Origin: Bog-473 sp963701955
Lineage (GTDB): Bacteria; Actinomycetota; Acidimicrobiia; Acidimicrobiales; RAAP-2
Direction: 5' to 3'
DNA: 64,000 bases
NCBI GenBank assembly: GCA_963701955.1
Contig: OY969694.1
Span: 1,612,001 to 1,676,000, forward strand
Part shown: one piece after another, positions 33,016 to 42,623 of the stretch
Numbering within the stretch: position 1 is the first letter of the stretch
Layout of the letters: the number at the start of each line of letters is the position of its first letter
The notes under the pieces: generated by a model
Database searches by the model: none
What the model was told of the DNA's origin: nothing
The model's input: the letters and a program-made list of their open reading frames with translations, nothing else
Position numbers and translations under genes: made by a program

Positions 33016-34725
33016 GTGCAGGCACGAGCGCACGGGACGCAGAACGAAACCTCCCGTCCGCCGGCGAAGTCGCGACGGGGGGCGCTCGACCCGCGGCTGA
33101 TGCATTACGCGCAAGCCACCCGACGCTTCCTGGTGCTCGCGGTGGCCGTCGGGGGGCTCACCGCGCTCCTCGTCCTGGCTCAGGCGTGGCTCATCGCCAC
33201 CGTGGTCGCCGGAGCGTTCGTCCACCACGAGTCGCTCGGCACCCTGCGGGACCCGATCGTGCTGCTTGCCGCGGTAGTGCTGAGCCGGGCCGTCCTGGCC
33301 TGGGCATCGGAGGGGGCGGCGCACCGGGCCTCGGCCGCGGCCAAGTCGGAGCTGCGCGGCACGGCCGCCGCCAAGGTCGCGGCAATCGGCCCGGCCGGGC
33401 TCGACGGCCGCGACGCAGGGGAGCTCAGCGTGCTCCTCACGACCGGGATCGACGCGCTCGACGGCTACTTCTCGCGGTACCTGCCCCAGCTCTTCCTCGC
33501 CGTCATCGTCCCCGTGGCCGTGATCGCCGTCGTGGCCGGTGCTGACTGGGTGAGCGCCGTCCTCATCGCGGTGAGCCTGCCGCTCATCCCCCTCTTCATG
33601 GCACTGGTCGGTGCCACGACGCGCGACCGCACACAGCGCCGAATGCGTTCGCTCCATCGGCTGGCCGGGCACTTCCTCGACGTGGTGACCGGGCTTCCCA
33701 CCTTGAAGGTCTTCGGGAGGGCCAAGGCGCAGGCGCGCGCCATCGCGGACGTCACCGCTCGCTACCGCGCCGCCACCATGGCCACGCTGCGTCTCACCTT
33801 CTTGTCGTCGTTGGTCCTCGAGCTCCTGGCCACCGTCTCGGTCGCGCTGGTGGCCGTCGGCGTCGGGCTCCGCCTGCTCGGGGGCAACCTCTCGTTCCGC
33901 GAGGCCCTCTTCGTGCTCGTCATCGCACCGGAGGCCTACCTTCCGCTGCGTGCCCTCGGGGCCAACTACCACGCCAGCGCGGACGGGCTGCGAGCGGCCG
34001 AGGAGGTCTTCGCTCTGTTGGAGGAGCCGGACCGCGCTCCGACGGGCGGTGCACTGGCGGCCTGCGACACGCGCATCGCGCTGACCGGCTTGGAGCTGAC
34101 CTATCCGGGCCGGCGGGTCCCCGCGGTCCGCGACTTCGACTTGATGGTCGAATCCGGTGAGACGGTGGCGCTCGTCGGCCCCAGCGGATGCGGGAAGTCG
34201 ACCGTGGTGTCGGTGATCCTGGGCCTGCGCGCTCCCGATGCGGGCACGGTCGAGCTCGGCGGTGTCGACCTGGCCGACCTCGACCTGGCGGACTGGCGGC
34301 GCCGGCTCAGCTGGGTGCCCCAGCGACCCCGTCTCTTCGCGCGCACCGTGTCGGAGAACGTGCGGCTGGCCCGGCCCGACGCCACCGACTCCCAGGTGGC
34401 CGCTGCGCTCGAGGACGCCGGGCTGGCCGAGGTGGTCCGGCATCTCCCCGACGGTGCCGCCACCCGACTGGGTGAAGGAGGCGCCGGACTCTCCGCGGGC
34501 GAACGCCAGCGGCTGGCACTGGCTCGCGCCTTCGTGCGCGACGCGCCACTGCTCGTCCTCGACGAGCCGACGGCCAGCCTCGACAACGAGACCGAGGCCG
34601 ACGTCCTGGCGGCAATCCGTCGGCTGGTCGCCGGACGTACCGCCCTGCTGGTGGCGCATCGCCCCGCGCTCCTCGCTTTGGCCGACCGGGTCGTGGAGCT
34701 CCCAGCCGCGCTGGTGGCGACGTGA
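33016..34725 (+). CDS. cydD: Thiol-reductant ABC exporter subunit CydD
   Basis: 569 residues; half of the CydDC transporter that exports cysteine/glutathione-type reductants and is needed to assemble cytochrome bd. A six-helix membrane domain occupies residues 1-340 and includes the conserved AGHFLDVVTGLPTLKVFGR loop. The ABC domain has Walker A GPSGCGKST, signature LSAGERQRL and Walker B LLVLDEPTASLDNE. GTG 33016 with AAGGGGAA just upstream. Its TGA overlaps the cydC GTG (GTGA). Confidence 0.93.
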   Translation: MQARAHGTQNETSRPPAKSRRGALDPRLMHYAQATRRFLVLAVAVGGLTALLVLAQAWLIATVVAGAFVHHESLGTLRDPIVLLAAVVLSRAVLAWASEGAAHRASAAAKSELRGTAAAKVAAIGPAGLDGRDAGELSVLLTTGIDALDGYFSRYLPQLFLAVIVPVAVIAVVAGADWVSAVLIAVSLPLIPLFMALVGATTRDRTQRRMRSLHRLAGHFLDVVTGLPTLKVFGRAKAQARAIADVTARYRAATMATLRLTFLSSLVLELLATVSVALVAVGVGLRLLGGNLSFREALFVLVIAPEAYLPLRALGANYHASADGLRAAEEVFALLEEPDRAPTGGALAACDTRIALTGLELTYPGRRVPAVRDFDLMVESGETVALVGPSGCGKSTVVSVILGLRAPDAGTVELGGVDLADLDLADWRRRLSWVPQRPRLFARTVSENVRLARPDATDSQVAAALEDAGLAEVVRHLPDGAATRLGEGGAGLSAGERQRLALARAFVRDAPLLVLDEPTASLDNETEADVLAAIRRLVAGRTALLVAHRPALLALADRVVELPAALVAT

Positions 34726-36609
34726 CCGACCACCCGGCCACCGTCTCACGCACACTCGCCGTGGCGGACCACGACCGTCGCCGGCTCGCCACGGCATCGC
34801 TGTTCGGCGCCGGCGCCATCGGCGCCACCATCGCCCTCATGGGGACCTCGGCCTGGCTCATCTCACGGGCGGCCGAGCATCCTCCCGAGGCCTCACTCAC
34901 GCTGGCCATCGTGGGGGTCCAATTCTTCGGGCTCTCGCGAGGGTTCCTGCGTTACGGGGAGCGGCTGGTGGGGCACGACTCCGCCCTGCGGGCTCTGGCC
35001 GACCTGCGCGTGCGCGTCTACCAGCGCCTCGAGGCGCTCGCCCCCGCCGGTCTGCCGGTGTTCCGCCGGGGCGATCTGGTGGCCCGCTTCGTCGGCGACG
35101 TGGACTCGCTCCAGGACGTCATCCTCCGGGTGGTGGAACCCTTCGCCGTCGCGGTCATCGTCGGTGCGGCCACGGTGGCCGCCCTGTGGTGGATCCTTCC
35201 CGCCGCCGGCCTCGTCGTGCTGGTGGCCCTCGGCGTGTCGGCCACTGCGGTGCCCTGGCTCACCGGACGATTGGCCCGGCAGGCTGACGCCGCGCTGGCC
35301 ACCGCGCGGGGCACTGAGCGCGGAGGTCGTCGACCTCGTGGACGGCGCGCCAGAGCTCGTGGTGCTCGGTGCCGCCGAAGATCAGCTTGCCCGGGTGCAG
35401 CGCTCTGATGCTCGGCTGCGCACCCTGGCCCGACGCAGTGCCGGCACGTCCGGGGTCGGCCTCGGGCTCACCACCGCGCTGGCGGGACTGGCCAGCTGGG
35501 GCGCGCTCGTCCTCGGCGTGCACGCCACCGGACGCGGTCATCTCGACGGCGCGCTGCTCGCCGTCGTGGTGCTGGTCCCGCTGGCCGCCTTCGAGCTCAC
35601 CTCCCCGCTGCCCGCGGCCACCCAGTCGTTCCAACGCTGCCGGATGGCGGCGGGCCGGGTGTTCGGAGCCCTCGATACCCCCGGGGTGGCGGGCGATCCG
35701 CCTGGCGGAGCGACCGCGACCTTGCCCGATGCCGGTGAGCGGACGCTGACCCTCCGCGGGGTCTGGGCGTCGTACCCCGGGGGCGGGCGGGCCGCGCTGC
35801 GCGGCGTGGACCTCGACCTGCGCCCCGGACGTCGGGTCGCGCTCGTCGGCCCCAGCGGCGCCGGCAAGTCGACCCTGGCCGGCGTGCTGGTGCGCTTCGT
35901 GGCGGCCGATGCCGGTGAGGCGACCCTTGACGGCATCGGCTTGGAGCGTCTGGCCGGCGACGACGTCCGGCGCTCCGTCGGGCTGGTCGAGCAGCATGCC
36001 CACCTCTTCGACACGACCCTGGCGGAGAACCTCCGCATCGGGCGGCGCGACGCAGACGACGCCGAGCTCGAGGCCGTGCTCGGTCGGGTCGGGCTCGGCG
36101 ATTGGCTGGCCCAGCTTCCCGACGGCCTGCGCACCGAGGTCGGACCCGACGGGTCGCGGCTCTCGGGGGGACAGCGCCAGCGCGTCAGCGTGGCGCGGGC
36201 GCTTTTGGCCGACTTCCCCATCCTCGTGCTCGACGAGCCGGCCGAGCACCTCGAATCCGAGGCTGCCGACGCACTCACCGCCGATCTGCTCAGGCTCACC
36301 CGAGGTCGCTCCACGCTGATCATCACGCACCGGCTGGCCGGGCTGGAAGCCGTCGACGAGGTGGTGGTCCTCGACCGCGGGAAGGTGGCGGAGCGGGGGA
36401 CCCACTCCGAGCTCCTGGCCGCCGGCGGGCGCTACGCCGGCATGTGGTGGGAGGAGCGCCTGGCCGACCGGCCCGGGACCACGCGTGCTCGGCCGTCCGG
36501 CGCTCGAACCAACGAGCGACCGAGCAGATCAGCTGAAGAGCGGAGCGTCGACGACACGCCATTCGATCCGTTCGATCCGTCCGTCAACAAAGGGAGCGAC
36601 CGACCGTGA
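34722..36609 (+). CDS. cydC: Thiol-reductant ABC exporter subunit CydC, frameshifted at 35308-35311
   Basis: Partner of CydD. The frame starting GTG 34722 encodes the membrane domain (SLFGAGAIGATIALMGTSAW, SRGFLRYGERLVGHDSALRA) up to LATARG. It then runs into nonsense and stops at 35408. From the same point another frame continues perfectly: ALSAEVVDLVDGAPELVVLG, Walker A GPSGAGKST, signature LSGGQRQRV, Walker B ILVLDEP, ending at 36609. Skipping one G of the GGGG at 35308-35311 restores a 628-residue CydC. All other parts look intact and the overlaps with cydD and cydA are preserved, so a base-call error is at least as likely as a real mutation. Confidence 0.85.
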
Positions 36610-38042
36610 ACCTCGACCTGGCCCGCTGGCAGTTCGCCCTGACGAGCATCTACCACTTCCTCTTCGTTCCCGTGACCATCGGACTGGCATTCCTGGTCGC
36701 GCTGCTCGAGACGGCGTGGTACCGCAACGGCGACGAGACCTACCGGCGACTGGCCCGGTTCTTCGGCGCGCTGCTGCTCATCAACGTCGCCGTCGGCGTG
36801 GTGACGGGGCTGATCCAGGAGTTCGAGTTCGGCATGAACTGGTCCGCGTACTCGCGCCTCGTCGGCAACGTGTTCGGCGGACCGTTGGCCATGGAGGGCC
36901 TGGTCGCCTTCTTCTTGGAGTCGACCTTCCTCGGGATCTGGATCTTCGGATGGAACCGCCTCTCAAAGAAGGCGCACCTGGTGACCATCTGGCTGGTGGC
37001 GGCCGGCACCATGCTCTCGGCCGCGTTCATCATGGCGGCCAACTCCTGGATGCAACATCCCGTCGGCTACGTGACCAACGCTCACACCGGCCAGCCGCAG
37101 CTGAACAACATCTGGGCGCTCTTCACCAATCCGGTCTTCGTGTGGGCGTACCCGCACGTCCTGCTCGCCTCGCTCGTCACCGGCAGCGCGATCATGCTCG
37201 GCGTCTCGGCCTGGCACATCCACCGCAAGGAGACCGTCGACGCCTTCCGTCGCGCCGCGGTCATCTCGCTGGCCGTCCTCCTGCCCGCCACCGTGCTCAC
37301 GCTCTTCGTCGGCAGCGAGCTCGGCGTCATCGAAGAGACCTACCAGCCGATGAAGATCGCGGCCGCCGAGGCCCAGTGGAACACCTGCGACAGCCGCTGC
37401 TCCTTCTCGCTGTTCCAGATCGGGGGCGGCAACAACGACCAGACCCCCACGCAGATCATCAGCATCCCCGGGCTGCTCTCCATCCTGGCCACGAACCACA
37501 TTGACGGCAAGGTGCTGGGCCTCAACGAGCTCAACGCCCAGTACCAACAGGAGTACGGGCCGGGGAACTACGTCCCGAACGTGTTCATCCAGTACTGGTC
37601 CATGCGGGTCATGGCCTATCTCGCCTGCCTCGTGCTGCTGTTCGCACTGTGGGGCGGGTGGCTCTTGTACCGCAAGAGGATGGAGCATGCCAAGTGGTTC
37701 CTCCGAATAGCACCCTGGGTGGTGATCCTGCCCTTCCTGATGAACACCGCCGGGTGGATGCTGACGGAGAGCGGGCGGCAGCCCTGGATCGTCCAGGGGC
37801 TGATGAAGACGGCCAATGGCGTCTCGCCGTCGGTCTCGGCGGCCGATATCTGGATCTCCATCGTCGTGTTCGTCCTGATCTTCGTGATCCTGGGAGTCGC
37901 CGACGCCTGGTTGATGGTGCGCTACGGCCGCCGCCGGCTGGGCCACGACCCGCTGGCCAAGGTGACGTCACCCGACGACGCCGGAACCCCGTCCGCCGAG
38001 CTCGATTCGTCCGACGAGGACGAATCAGCCCTCGTCTACTAG
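36606..38042 (+). CDS. cydA: Cytochrome bd oxidase subunit I
   Basis: Quinol-oxidising, heme-bearing subunit of the high-affinity terminal oxidase. 478 residues, about nine transmembrane helices. A heme-ligand histidine is H17 in SIYHFLFVPV, the other in VWAYPHVLLASLVTG. GRQPW marks the quinol-binding Q-loop region, and the loop is of the short type. GTG 36606 overlaps the cydC stop (GTGA). The gene order cydDCAB, all translationally coupled or closely spaced, differs from the commoner cydABDC. Confidence 0.96.
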   Translation: MNLDLARWQFALTSIYHFLFVPVTIGLAFLVALLETAWYRNGDETYRRLARFFGALLLINVAVGVVTGLIQEFEFGMNWSAYSRLVGNVFGGPLAMEGLVAFFLESTFLGIWIFGWNRLSKKAHLVTIWLVAAGTMLSAAFIMAANSWMQHPVGYVTNAHTGQPQLNNIWALFTNPVFVWAYPHVLLASLVTGSAIMLGVSAWHIHRKETVDAFRRAAVISLAVLLPATVLTLFVGSELGVIEETYQPMKIAAAEAQWNTCDSRCSFSLFQIGGGNNDQTPTQIISIPGLLSILATNHIDGKVLGLNELNAQYQQEYGPGNYVPNVFIQYWSMRVMAYLACLVLLFALWGGWLLYRKRMEHAKWFLRIAPWVVILPFLMNTAGWMLTESGRQPWIVQGLMKTANGVSPSVSAADIWISIVVFVLIFVILGVADAWLMVRYGRRRLGHDPLAKVTSPDDAGTPSAELDSSDEDESALVY

Positions 38043-38051
38043 GAGGCCGCC

Positions 38052-39095
38052 ATGACCCTGGGAGATCTCTGGTACATCGTCGACGTCCTGTTCTGGGTCG
38101 GCTTCTTCGTCCTGGAGGGCTTCGACTTCGGCGTCGGCATGCTGCACTCCTTCGTCGGGCGCGACGACACCGAACGGCGTGTGCTCATCAACACGATCGG
38201 TCCCGTATGGGACGGCAACGAGGTCTGGCTGATCGTGGCCGGAGCCGTCATCTTCGCCGCCTTCCCGAGCTGGTACGCCACGATGTTCTCGACCTTCTAC
38301 CTGGCACTGGTGGTGTTGCTGCTCGCCCTCATCGTGCGTGGTGTCGCCTTCGAGTACCAGCGCAAGTTCGACGATCCGCGCTGGCGCGCCGCGTGGCGCT
38401 GGGGCATGACCATCGGGAGCGCGCTCATCCCGCTGCTCGTCGGCGTGGCCCTGGGCGACCTCCTGCACGGGCTGCCCATCGATGCCCAGCACCAGTTCAC
38501 GGGCACCTTCTTCGACCTCCTGACACCATTCGGCCTCTGGTCGGGCGTGACGCTCCTGGTGCTCTCGCTCATGATGGGAGCGACGTACCTCACCTTGAAG
38601 ACGACCGGCGAACTCCAGGCCCGATGCCAACAGGCGACCACGGTCATCGGCGTGGTGGCGATCCTGGTGACGTTCGGGTTCATGACCTGGATCCATGTCG
38701 GCCTCGGCACCGGGTTCGTCCCCAAGCCAGTGGAGGCGCTTGCTCTGATGGCGGTGGTCGCCGCGGCCTGGTTGGCCTGGGCCAAGGCCGAGGGGTGGGC
38801 CTTCACCGCCGCGGCAGTGGGTATCGGCGGAACCGTGGCGTCCTTGTTCCAGGAGCTGTTCCCCCGCGTGATGATCTCCTCGACGAACGCCTCCTACAAC
38901 CTGACGGTGGGCAACACGGCGAGCCCGAGTTACACGCTCAAGGTCATGACGGTGGTCGCCGTCATATTCTTCCCCGTCGTCCTGGCGTACCAGGCCTGGG
39001 GCTACCACGTGTTCCGGGCACGCCTCTCGGTCCCCAAGGTGGGAGGGTCGGAAGCCGGCGAGCCGAGCAATCCGGCCGCCCCGAGTCCGGGCTGA
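38052..39095 (+). CDS. cydB: Cytochrome bd oxidase subunit II
   Basis: 347 residues, about eight to nine transmembrane helices. FVLEGFDFGVGMLHSFVG and TIGPVWDGNEVWLIVAG are the CydB family signatures, with the proton-channel acidic residues in WDGNEVW. It lies 9 bp after cydA with AGGAGG directly upstream of ATG 38052. The charged, Pro/Ser-rich tail is variable in the family. It ends the cyd operon. Confidence 0.95.
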   Translation: MTLGDLWYIVDVLFWVGFFVLEGFDFGVGMLHSFVGRDDTERRVLINTIGPVWDGNEVWLIVAGAVIFAAFPSWYATMFSTFYLALVVLLLALIVRGVAFEYQRKFDDPRWRAAWRWGMTIGSALIPLLVGVALGDLLHGLPIDAQHQFTGTFFDLLTPFGLWSGVTLLVLSLMMGATYLTLKTTGELQARCQQATTVIGVVAILVTFGFMTWIHVGLGTGFVPKPVEALALMAVVAAAWLAWAKAEGWAFTAAAVGIGGTVASLFQELFPRVMISSTNASYNLTVGNTASPSYTLKVMTVVAVIFFPVVLAYQAWGYHVFRARLSVPKVGGSEAGEPSNPAAPSPG

Positions 39096-39100
39096 GCCCG
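39088..39100. terminator. Short hairpin at the cydB stop
   Basis: CGGGC-TGA-GCCCG: the cydB stop codon is the loop of a 5-bp GC stem. The next gene is convergent with its stop at 39102, so termination here would serve both strands. Confidence 0.35.
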
Positions 39101-39101
39101 C

Positions 39102-39875
39102 TCAGAGTCCCGGGCTGCCCTGCATGATGCCGCCGTCGGCGAAGATGGTGGTCGCCGTCAGGTAGCTCGCACCCTCCGAGGCCAGAAAGGCGACGACCGA
39201 GGCGATCTCCTCGGGTTGGGCCATCCGGCCGAGCGGGATGGCGGCGTTCAGGGTGGCCAAGGCCTTCGGGTCGTTGATCGTCTGCGCGTTGATCGGCGTG
39301 GCCACCGCGCCTGGTCCGACGCCCACGACGAGCACACCGTGCGGCGCCAGCTCCACGCCGGCGGTCCGGGTCAACATGCGCATGCCACCCTTCGAGAGGC
39401 AGTAGGGCGTGTTGCCGGGCATCGGCCAGTCCTCGTGGACCGAGGTCATGTTGATGATCCGGCCGCCCCCTCCTTGACTGATCATCTGCTTGGCGGCCAA
39501 CTGTGTACCGAAGAAGGCGCTCTTCAGGTTCACCGCCATGACCTTGTCGAACTGCCCCTCGGTGGTGTCGAGCACCGAAGTCCGTGTCTCGATACCTGCG
39601 TTGTTGACCATCACGTCGAGACGACCGAAGTTCGAGACCGCCGCGTCGATCAGCTGCTGGAGGTCCTCCACCTTGGACACGTCCGCGTGGACACCCACGG
39701 CCTCCTCGCCCAGAGCGGCCATCTGGCGCTCGAGCTCCGCTTCCGCCTCCTGGTTCGCCACGTAGTCGATCACGACTTTCGCCCCCTGCCCCGCCAGGGC
39801 CAGCACCACGGCCGCGCCGATGCCCGTGTTGCCACCGGTGACGATGGCGACCTTGCCCTTCAGCTCGTCTGCCAT
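39102..39875 (-). CDS. Short-chain dehydrogenase/reductase (glucose 1-dehydrogenase-like)
   Basis: 257 residues. The NAD(P) motif is TGGNTGIGAAV, then VNNAGIETRTS, the catalytic Ser in INMTSVHEDWP, YCLSKGGMRML (YxxxK) and the C-terminal IFADGGIMQG. ATG 39875 is supported by GGAGG 7 bases upstream; the longer frame is not needed. Classic SDR using NAD(P)H; the substrate is not predictable. It opens the accessory catabolic region. Confidence 0.9.
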   Translation of the reverse strand: MADELKGKVAIVTGGNTGIGAAVVLALAGQGAKVVIDYVANQEAEAELERQMAALGEEAVGVHADVSKVEDLQQLIDAAVSNFGRLDVMVNNAGIETRTSVLDTTEGQFDKVMAVNLKSAFFGTQLAAKQMISQGGGGRIINMTSVHEDWPMPGNTPYCLSKGGMRMLTRTAGVELAPHGVLVVGVGPGAVATPINAQTINDPKALATLNAAIPLGRMAQPEEIASVVAFLASEGASYLTATTIFADGGIMQGSPGL

Positions 39876-39957
39876 GGCATACCTCCGTTCCACGCCCGCG
39901 CTGGGGCGAAGTGTTCAGGGATCGCTCGTACGCTAGCCAGCGGCGCGTGCGTCAGGC

Positions 39958-40791
39958 TCAGAGATGGGTACCGGCGAGATCGACTCGGATCTGCTTCCCG
40001 CTGATGAAGCGTGATTCGTCGGCGGCGAGGAACACGCCGAAGTTGGCGATGTCCTCGGGTTCCACCCAGGGCCGGTCCATGTAGTGAATCATCGCCATGC
40101 GTTCCATGGCCTGCTCGCGTGTGGGATTCTCGATATCAGGGCAGAAGAGTCGGTACACCACGTCATTGTGGATCAGCGTCGTGTTGACGTTGGTCGGGTG
40201 GATGCAATTGATCCGGATCATCCGAGGTGCCAGGTACGCCGCGAAACGCTCAGTGAGTGATCCCAACGTGTTCTTGGCCCAGCTGTATCCGCCACCGCCG
40301 GGTTGTCCCTGCACTGTTCCCTCATACTGCGCGGCGACCGAACCCGTGATGATGATCGATGCGCCATGAGATAGATGGGGAACGGTCACGGCCAACGTGT
40401 TGAGCACTCCGACCAGATCGACATCCGCGGTCGTGATGAAGTCGAGGGGATCCTCACTCTGCCCCATGGGACAAATCGCCGCCTGGGCGACGACGATGTC
40501 GAGGTGGTTGAGCTGACCCAGACCATCCTCAATCGCCCTGTTCAGGGCAGAGCGATCCCGGACATCGGCGACATGGCCCACGAATTGACGGCCGTGCCCT
40601 TTGACGATCCGCTCGGTCTCGGCGAGGTCGTCGGGAGTGGCAAGGGGGTAGCTGCACATCTCAATCGACTCGCAGATGTCGACGCCGATGATGTCGGCGC
40701 CCTCCTCGGCCATGCGCGAGGCATGAGCACGGCCCTGCCCTCGCGCCACTCCCGTGATGAACGCGACCTTGCCCTCGAGACGGCCTGCCAT
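39958..40791 (-). CDS. Mycofactocin-coupled SDR-family oxidoreductase
   Basis: 277 residues. Glycine motif ITGVARGQGRAHASRMAEEG, then the lineage-specific IIGVDICESIEMCSYPLATP insertion, VAQAAICPMG, YSWAKNTLGSL as the YxxxK region, and an extended C-terminal part PWVEPEDIANFGVFLAADES. The GQGRxHA motif and the YPLATPDDLAET segment mark the mycofactocin-dependent SDR subfamily, whose NAD is non-exchangeable and whose electrons go to mycofactocin. ATG 40791 has GGAGGAGGG upstream. No mycofactocin biosynthesis gene is in the window, so that set must lie elsewhere if the assignment holds. Confidence 0.85.
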   Translation of the reverse strand: MAGRLEGKVAFITGVARGQGRAHASRMAEEGADIIGVDICESIEMCSYPLATPDDLAETERIVKGHGRQFVGHVADVRDRSALNRAIEDGLGQLNHLDIVVAQAAICPMGQSEDPLDFITTADVDLVGVLNTLAVTVPHLSHGASIIITGSVAAQYEGTVQGQPGGGGYSWAKNTLGSLTERFAAYLAPRMIRINCIHPTNVNTTLIHNDVVYRLFCPDIENPTREQAMERMAMIHYMDRPWVEPEDIANFGVFLAADESRFISGKQIRVDLAGTHL

Positions 40792-41276
40792 GGCGTGCCC
40801 TCCTCCTGTCCTAGCCGACACCGACCACTCCTCGACGAGGGGTACCCAGGCCCCTCGTCATCCCGGTTCGGGCCGGAATGGTAACACACCTCCCTCGTTC
40901 GTACCGCCCCGGAAGGACGACTCGATGGATGTGTGCTGGTCATGAATCGGAGGCGCAGGCCGTGGCAGCCGGGGCAAATTCCCGAGTCGAGGAGTCGTTG
41001 GCACCTCGACTGGCGCAAGTTGGGCCCCAACGCGTCGATGCCTCCGCGCGCTCGCAGCACCGCTCTCTGGATACAAGGGCGCAATCGCGCTTACTCGCAC
41101 GTGTTGGGGCCGCCGCGTAGCGAACGGCGCAATGGATCGCGCTCGAGCGGGGGAACAGGTTGAAATGGGGACCTTGCTCTTGGTGCTCACGAGCGAGGCC
41201 GAGAGAGGGAACTGAGAAGTCGGCTGCAGTTCACCCCCGTGGGCCACCCGTGGGCATCCAACGTGTTCTCCGAGCG
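40792..41276. other. Intergenic stretch, no gene recognised
   Basis: 485 bp between the mycofactocin-coupled SDR and the P450 stop. Six-frame reading gives only short frames without recognisable motifs. It is less G+C-rich than the housekeeping flanks and could be decayed DNA. Confidence 0.5.
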
Positions 41277-42548
41277 TCAGCGGGAGATGGGGTCGAAGAC
41301 CACGGGCAAGCTGTGCGCAGAGCGGAACCCGAACCCGGAGATGTGCACGTCCTCGGCGTCGGGATCGAGCCTGACGTTCGGCAAACGGTCGAGCACCGTC
41401 ACGAGGCTCATTCGCATCTCGAGTCGCGCCAGGTGCATCCCGAGGCAGATGTGCGGCCCCAGCCCGAAGGTAATGTGGTTCTTCGACTCTCGGAAGATGT
41501 CGAACCGCTCAGGGTTCTCCCATCGCTCCGAATCGTGGTTGGCGCTGCCGAGGCATGCACGCACGTAGCCGCCGGCTTGGATCTGCACGCCCTCAACCTC
41601 GACGTCGCGAACGCAGGTGCGGCCGATCTCGGTGAGTGGCGCCTCCCAACGCAGGGCTTCCTCCACCGCCTTAGGCACGAGCGTCCTGTCGGCCCGGACC
41701 GCATCGAGCTGGTCAGGATTGGTCAACAGCCCGAACACCAGGTTGCTGATTCCCCGGTACGTCGTCTCGGCCCCTGCGGGAAGGAGTTGGCGCAGGAAGC
41801 CGATGATGGCGTCGTCGGTCAGCCGCTCGCCATCGAGCTCGGCGAAAGCCAGCATGCTGATGACGTCCTCGTGCCGGTCCGCTCGCCGATCGGCGATGAC
41901 CGCCGCGAAATAGTCGTAGAGCCACTGCGAGGCAGCCATGGCCGACACGGGGTCGGTGACGATGCTGATCAGCTCTACGGCCTTCCGCTGGAAGGCCGGC
42001 AGATCACTCTCGGGGAGACCGAGGATGTGCGCGATTACGTGGATCGGGAAGGGGAAGAACGCCTCCGACACGAGGTCTGCCCGTCCGCGGTCGGCAAATG
42101 CGTCGAAGAGGCGGGTCAGCACCGGTTGGATGATCTCACCGTCCCACCGTTGCATCGCGCCTGTTGTAAACGCCTGCTGGACCAGTGCTCGGTGCAAATG
42201 GTGTTCCGGTTCGTCCATCTCGGTCAACGTGCGGCCCATGACAAGTCCCGCAGTTTTCGCATACACCGAGTTCGAGAAGGAGTCGTCGTCGCGCAACACC
42301 CTCTGCACAGCGTCGTACGGCATCACCGTGTAAGGGGTCGAATCGCCGACGAGCAACGACTCCATCTCCTCCATTCCGAATCGATGCCACTGCATACCCA
42401 CGAGCACGGGCGATTCGTCGCGCATCTCGCGGTACACGGGATACGGGTCGCGCACCTTGTCCGCGCCACCGGCACGCTCGAACTCTCCGAAGGAGTCGTA
42501 CTCTTCGCTCCCCTCGCTACCGGTAACATCATCGGTAATTTCGTTCAT
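41277..42548 (-). CDS. Cytochrome P450 (copy 1)
   Basis: 423-residue soluble class I P450 that would need a ferredoxin and reductase. I-helix oxygen-activation motif LLPAGAETTYR (AGxET), ExxR in EALRWEAP, heme-thiolate loop FGLGPHICLGMHLARLE with the cysteine ligand. ATG 42548. It shares the same N-terminal block (DPYPVYREMRDESPV) and the PYTVMPYDAVQ stretch with the P450 at 49653, so the two are paralogues. Downstream of a TetR gene (75 bp), which has its own paralogue beside the second P450. Its first codons contain the words ACCGGTAA and CGGTAATTTC that recur near other genes of the island. Confidence 0.93.
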   Translation of the reverse strand: MNEITDDVTGSEGSEEYDSFGEFERAGGADKVRDPYPVYREMRDESPVLVGMQWHRFGMEEMESLLVGDSTPYTVMPYDAVQRVLRDDDSFSNSVYAKTAGLVMGRTLTEMDEPEHHLHRALVQQAFTTGAMQRWDGEIIQPVLTRLFDAFADRGRADLVSEAFFPFPIHVIAHILGLPESDLPAFQRKAVELISIVTDPVSAMAASQWLYDYFAAVIADRRADRHEDVISMLAFAELDGERLTDDAIIGFLRQLLPAGAETTYRGISNLVFGLLTNPDQLDAVRADRTLVPKAVEEALRWEAPLTEIGRTCVRDVEVEGVQIQAGGYVRACLGSANHDSERWENPERFDIFRESKNHITFGLGPHICLGMHLARLEMRMSLVTVLDRLPNVRLDPDAEDVHISGFGFRSAHSLPVVFDPISR

Positions 42549-42623
42549 GCTGGGGAGTCTGACGCCCCCGACTGCCCTCGTCAAACGGTCCCACGGGCGG
42601 GCCGGGATTCCGTCCGCTGTCGC

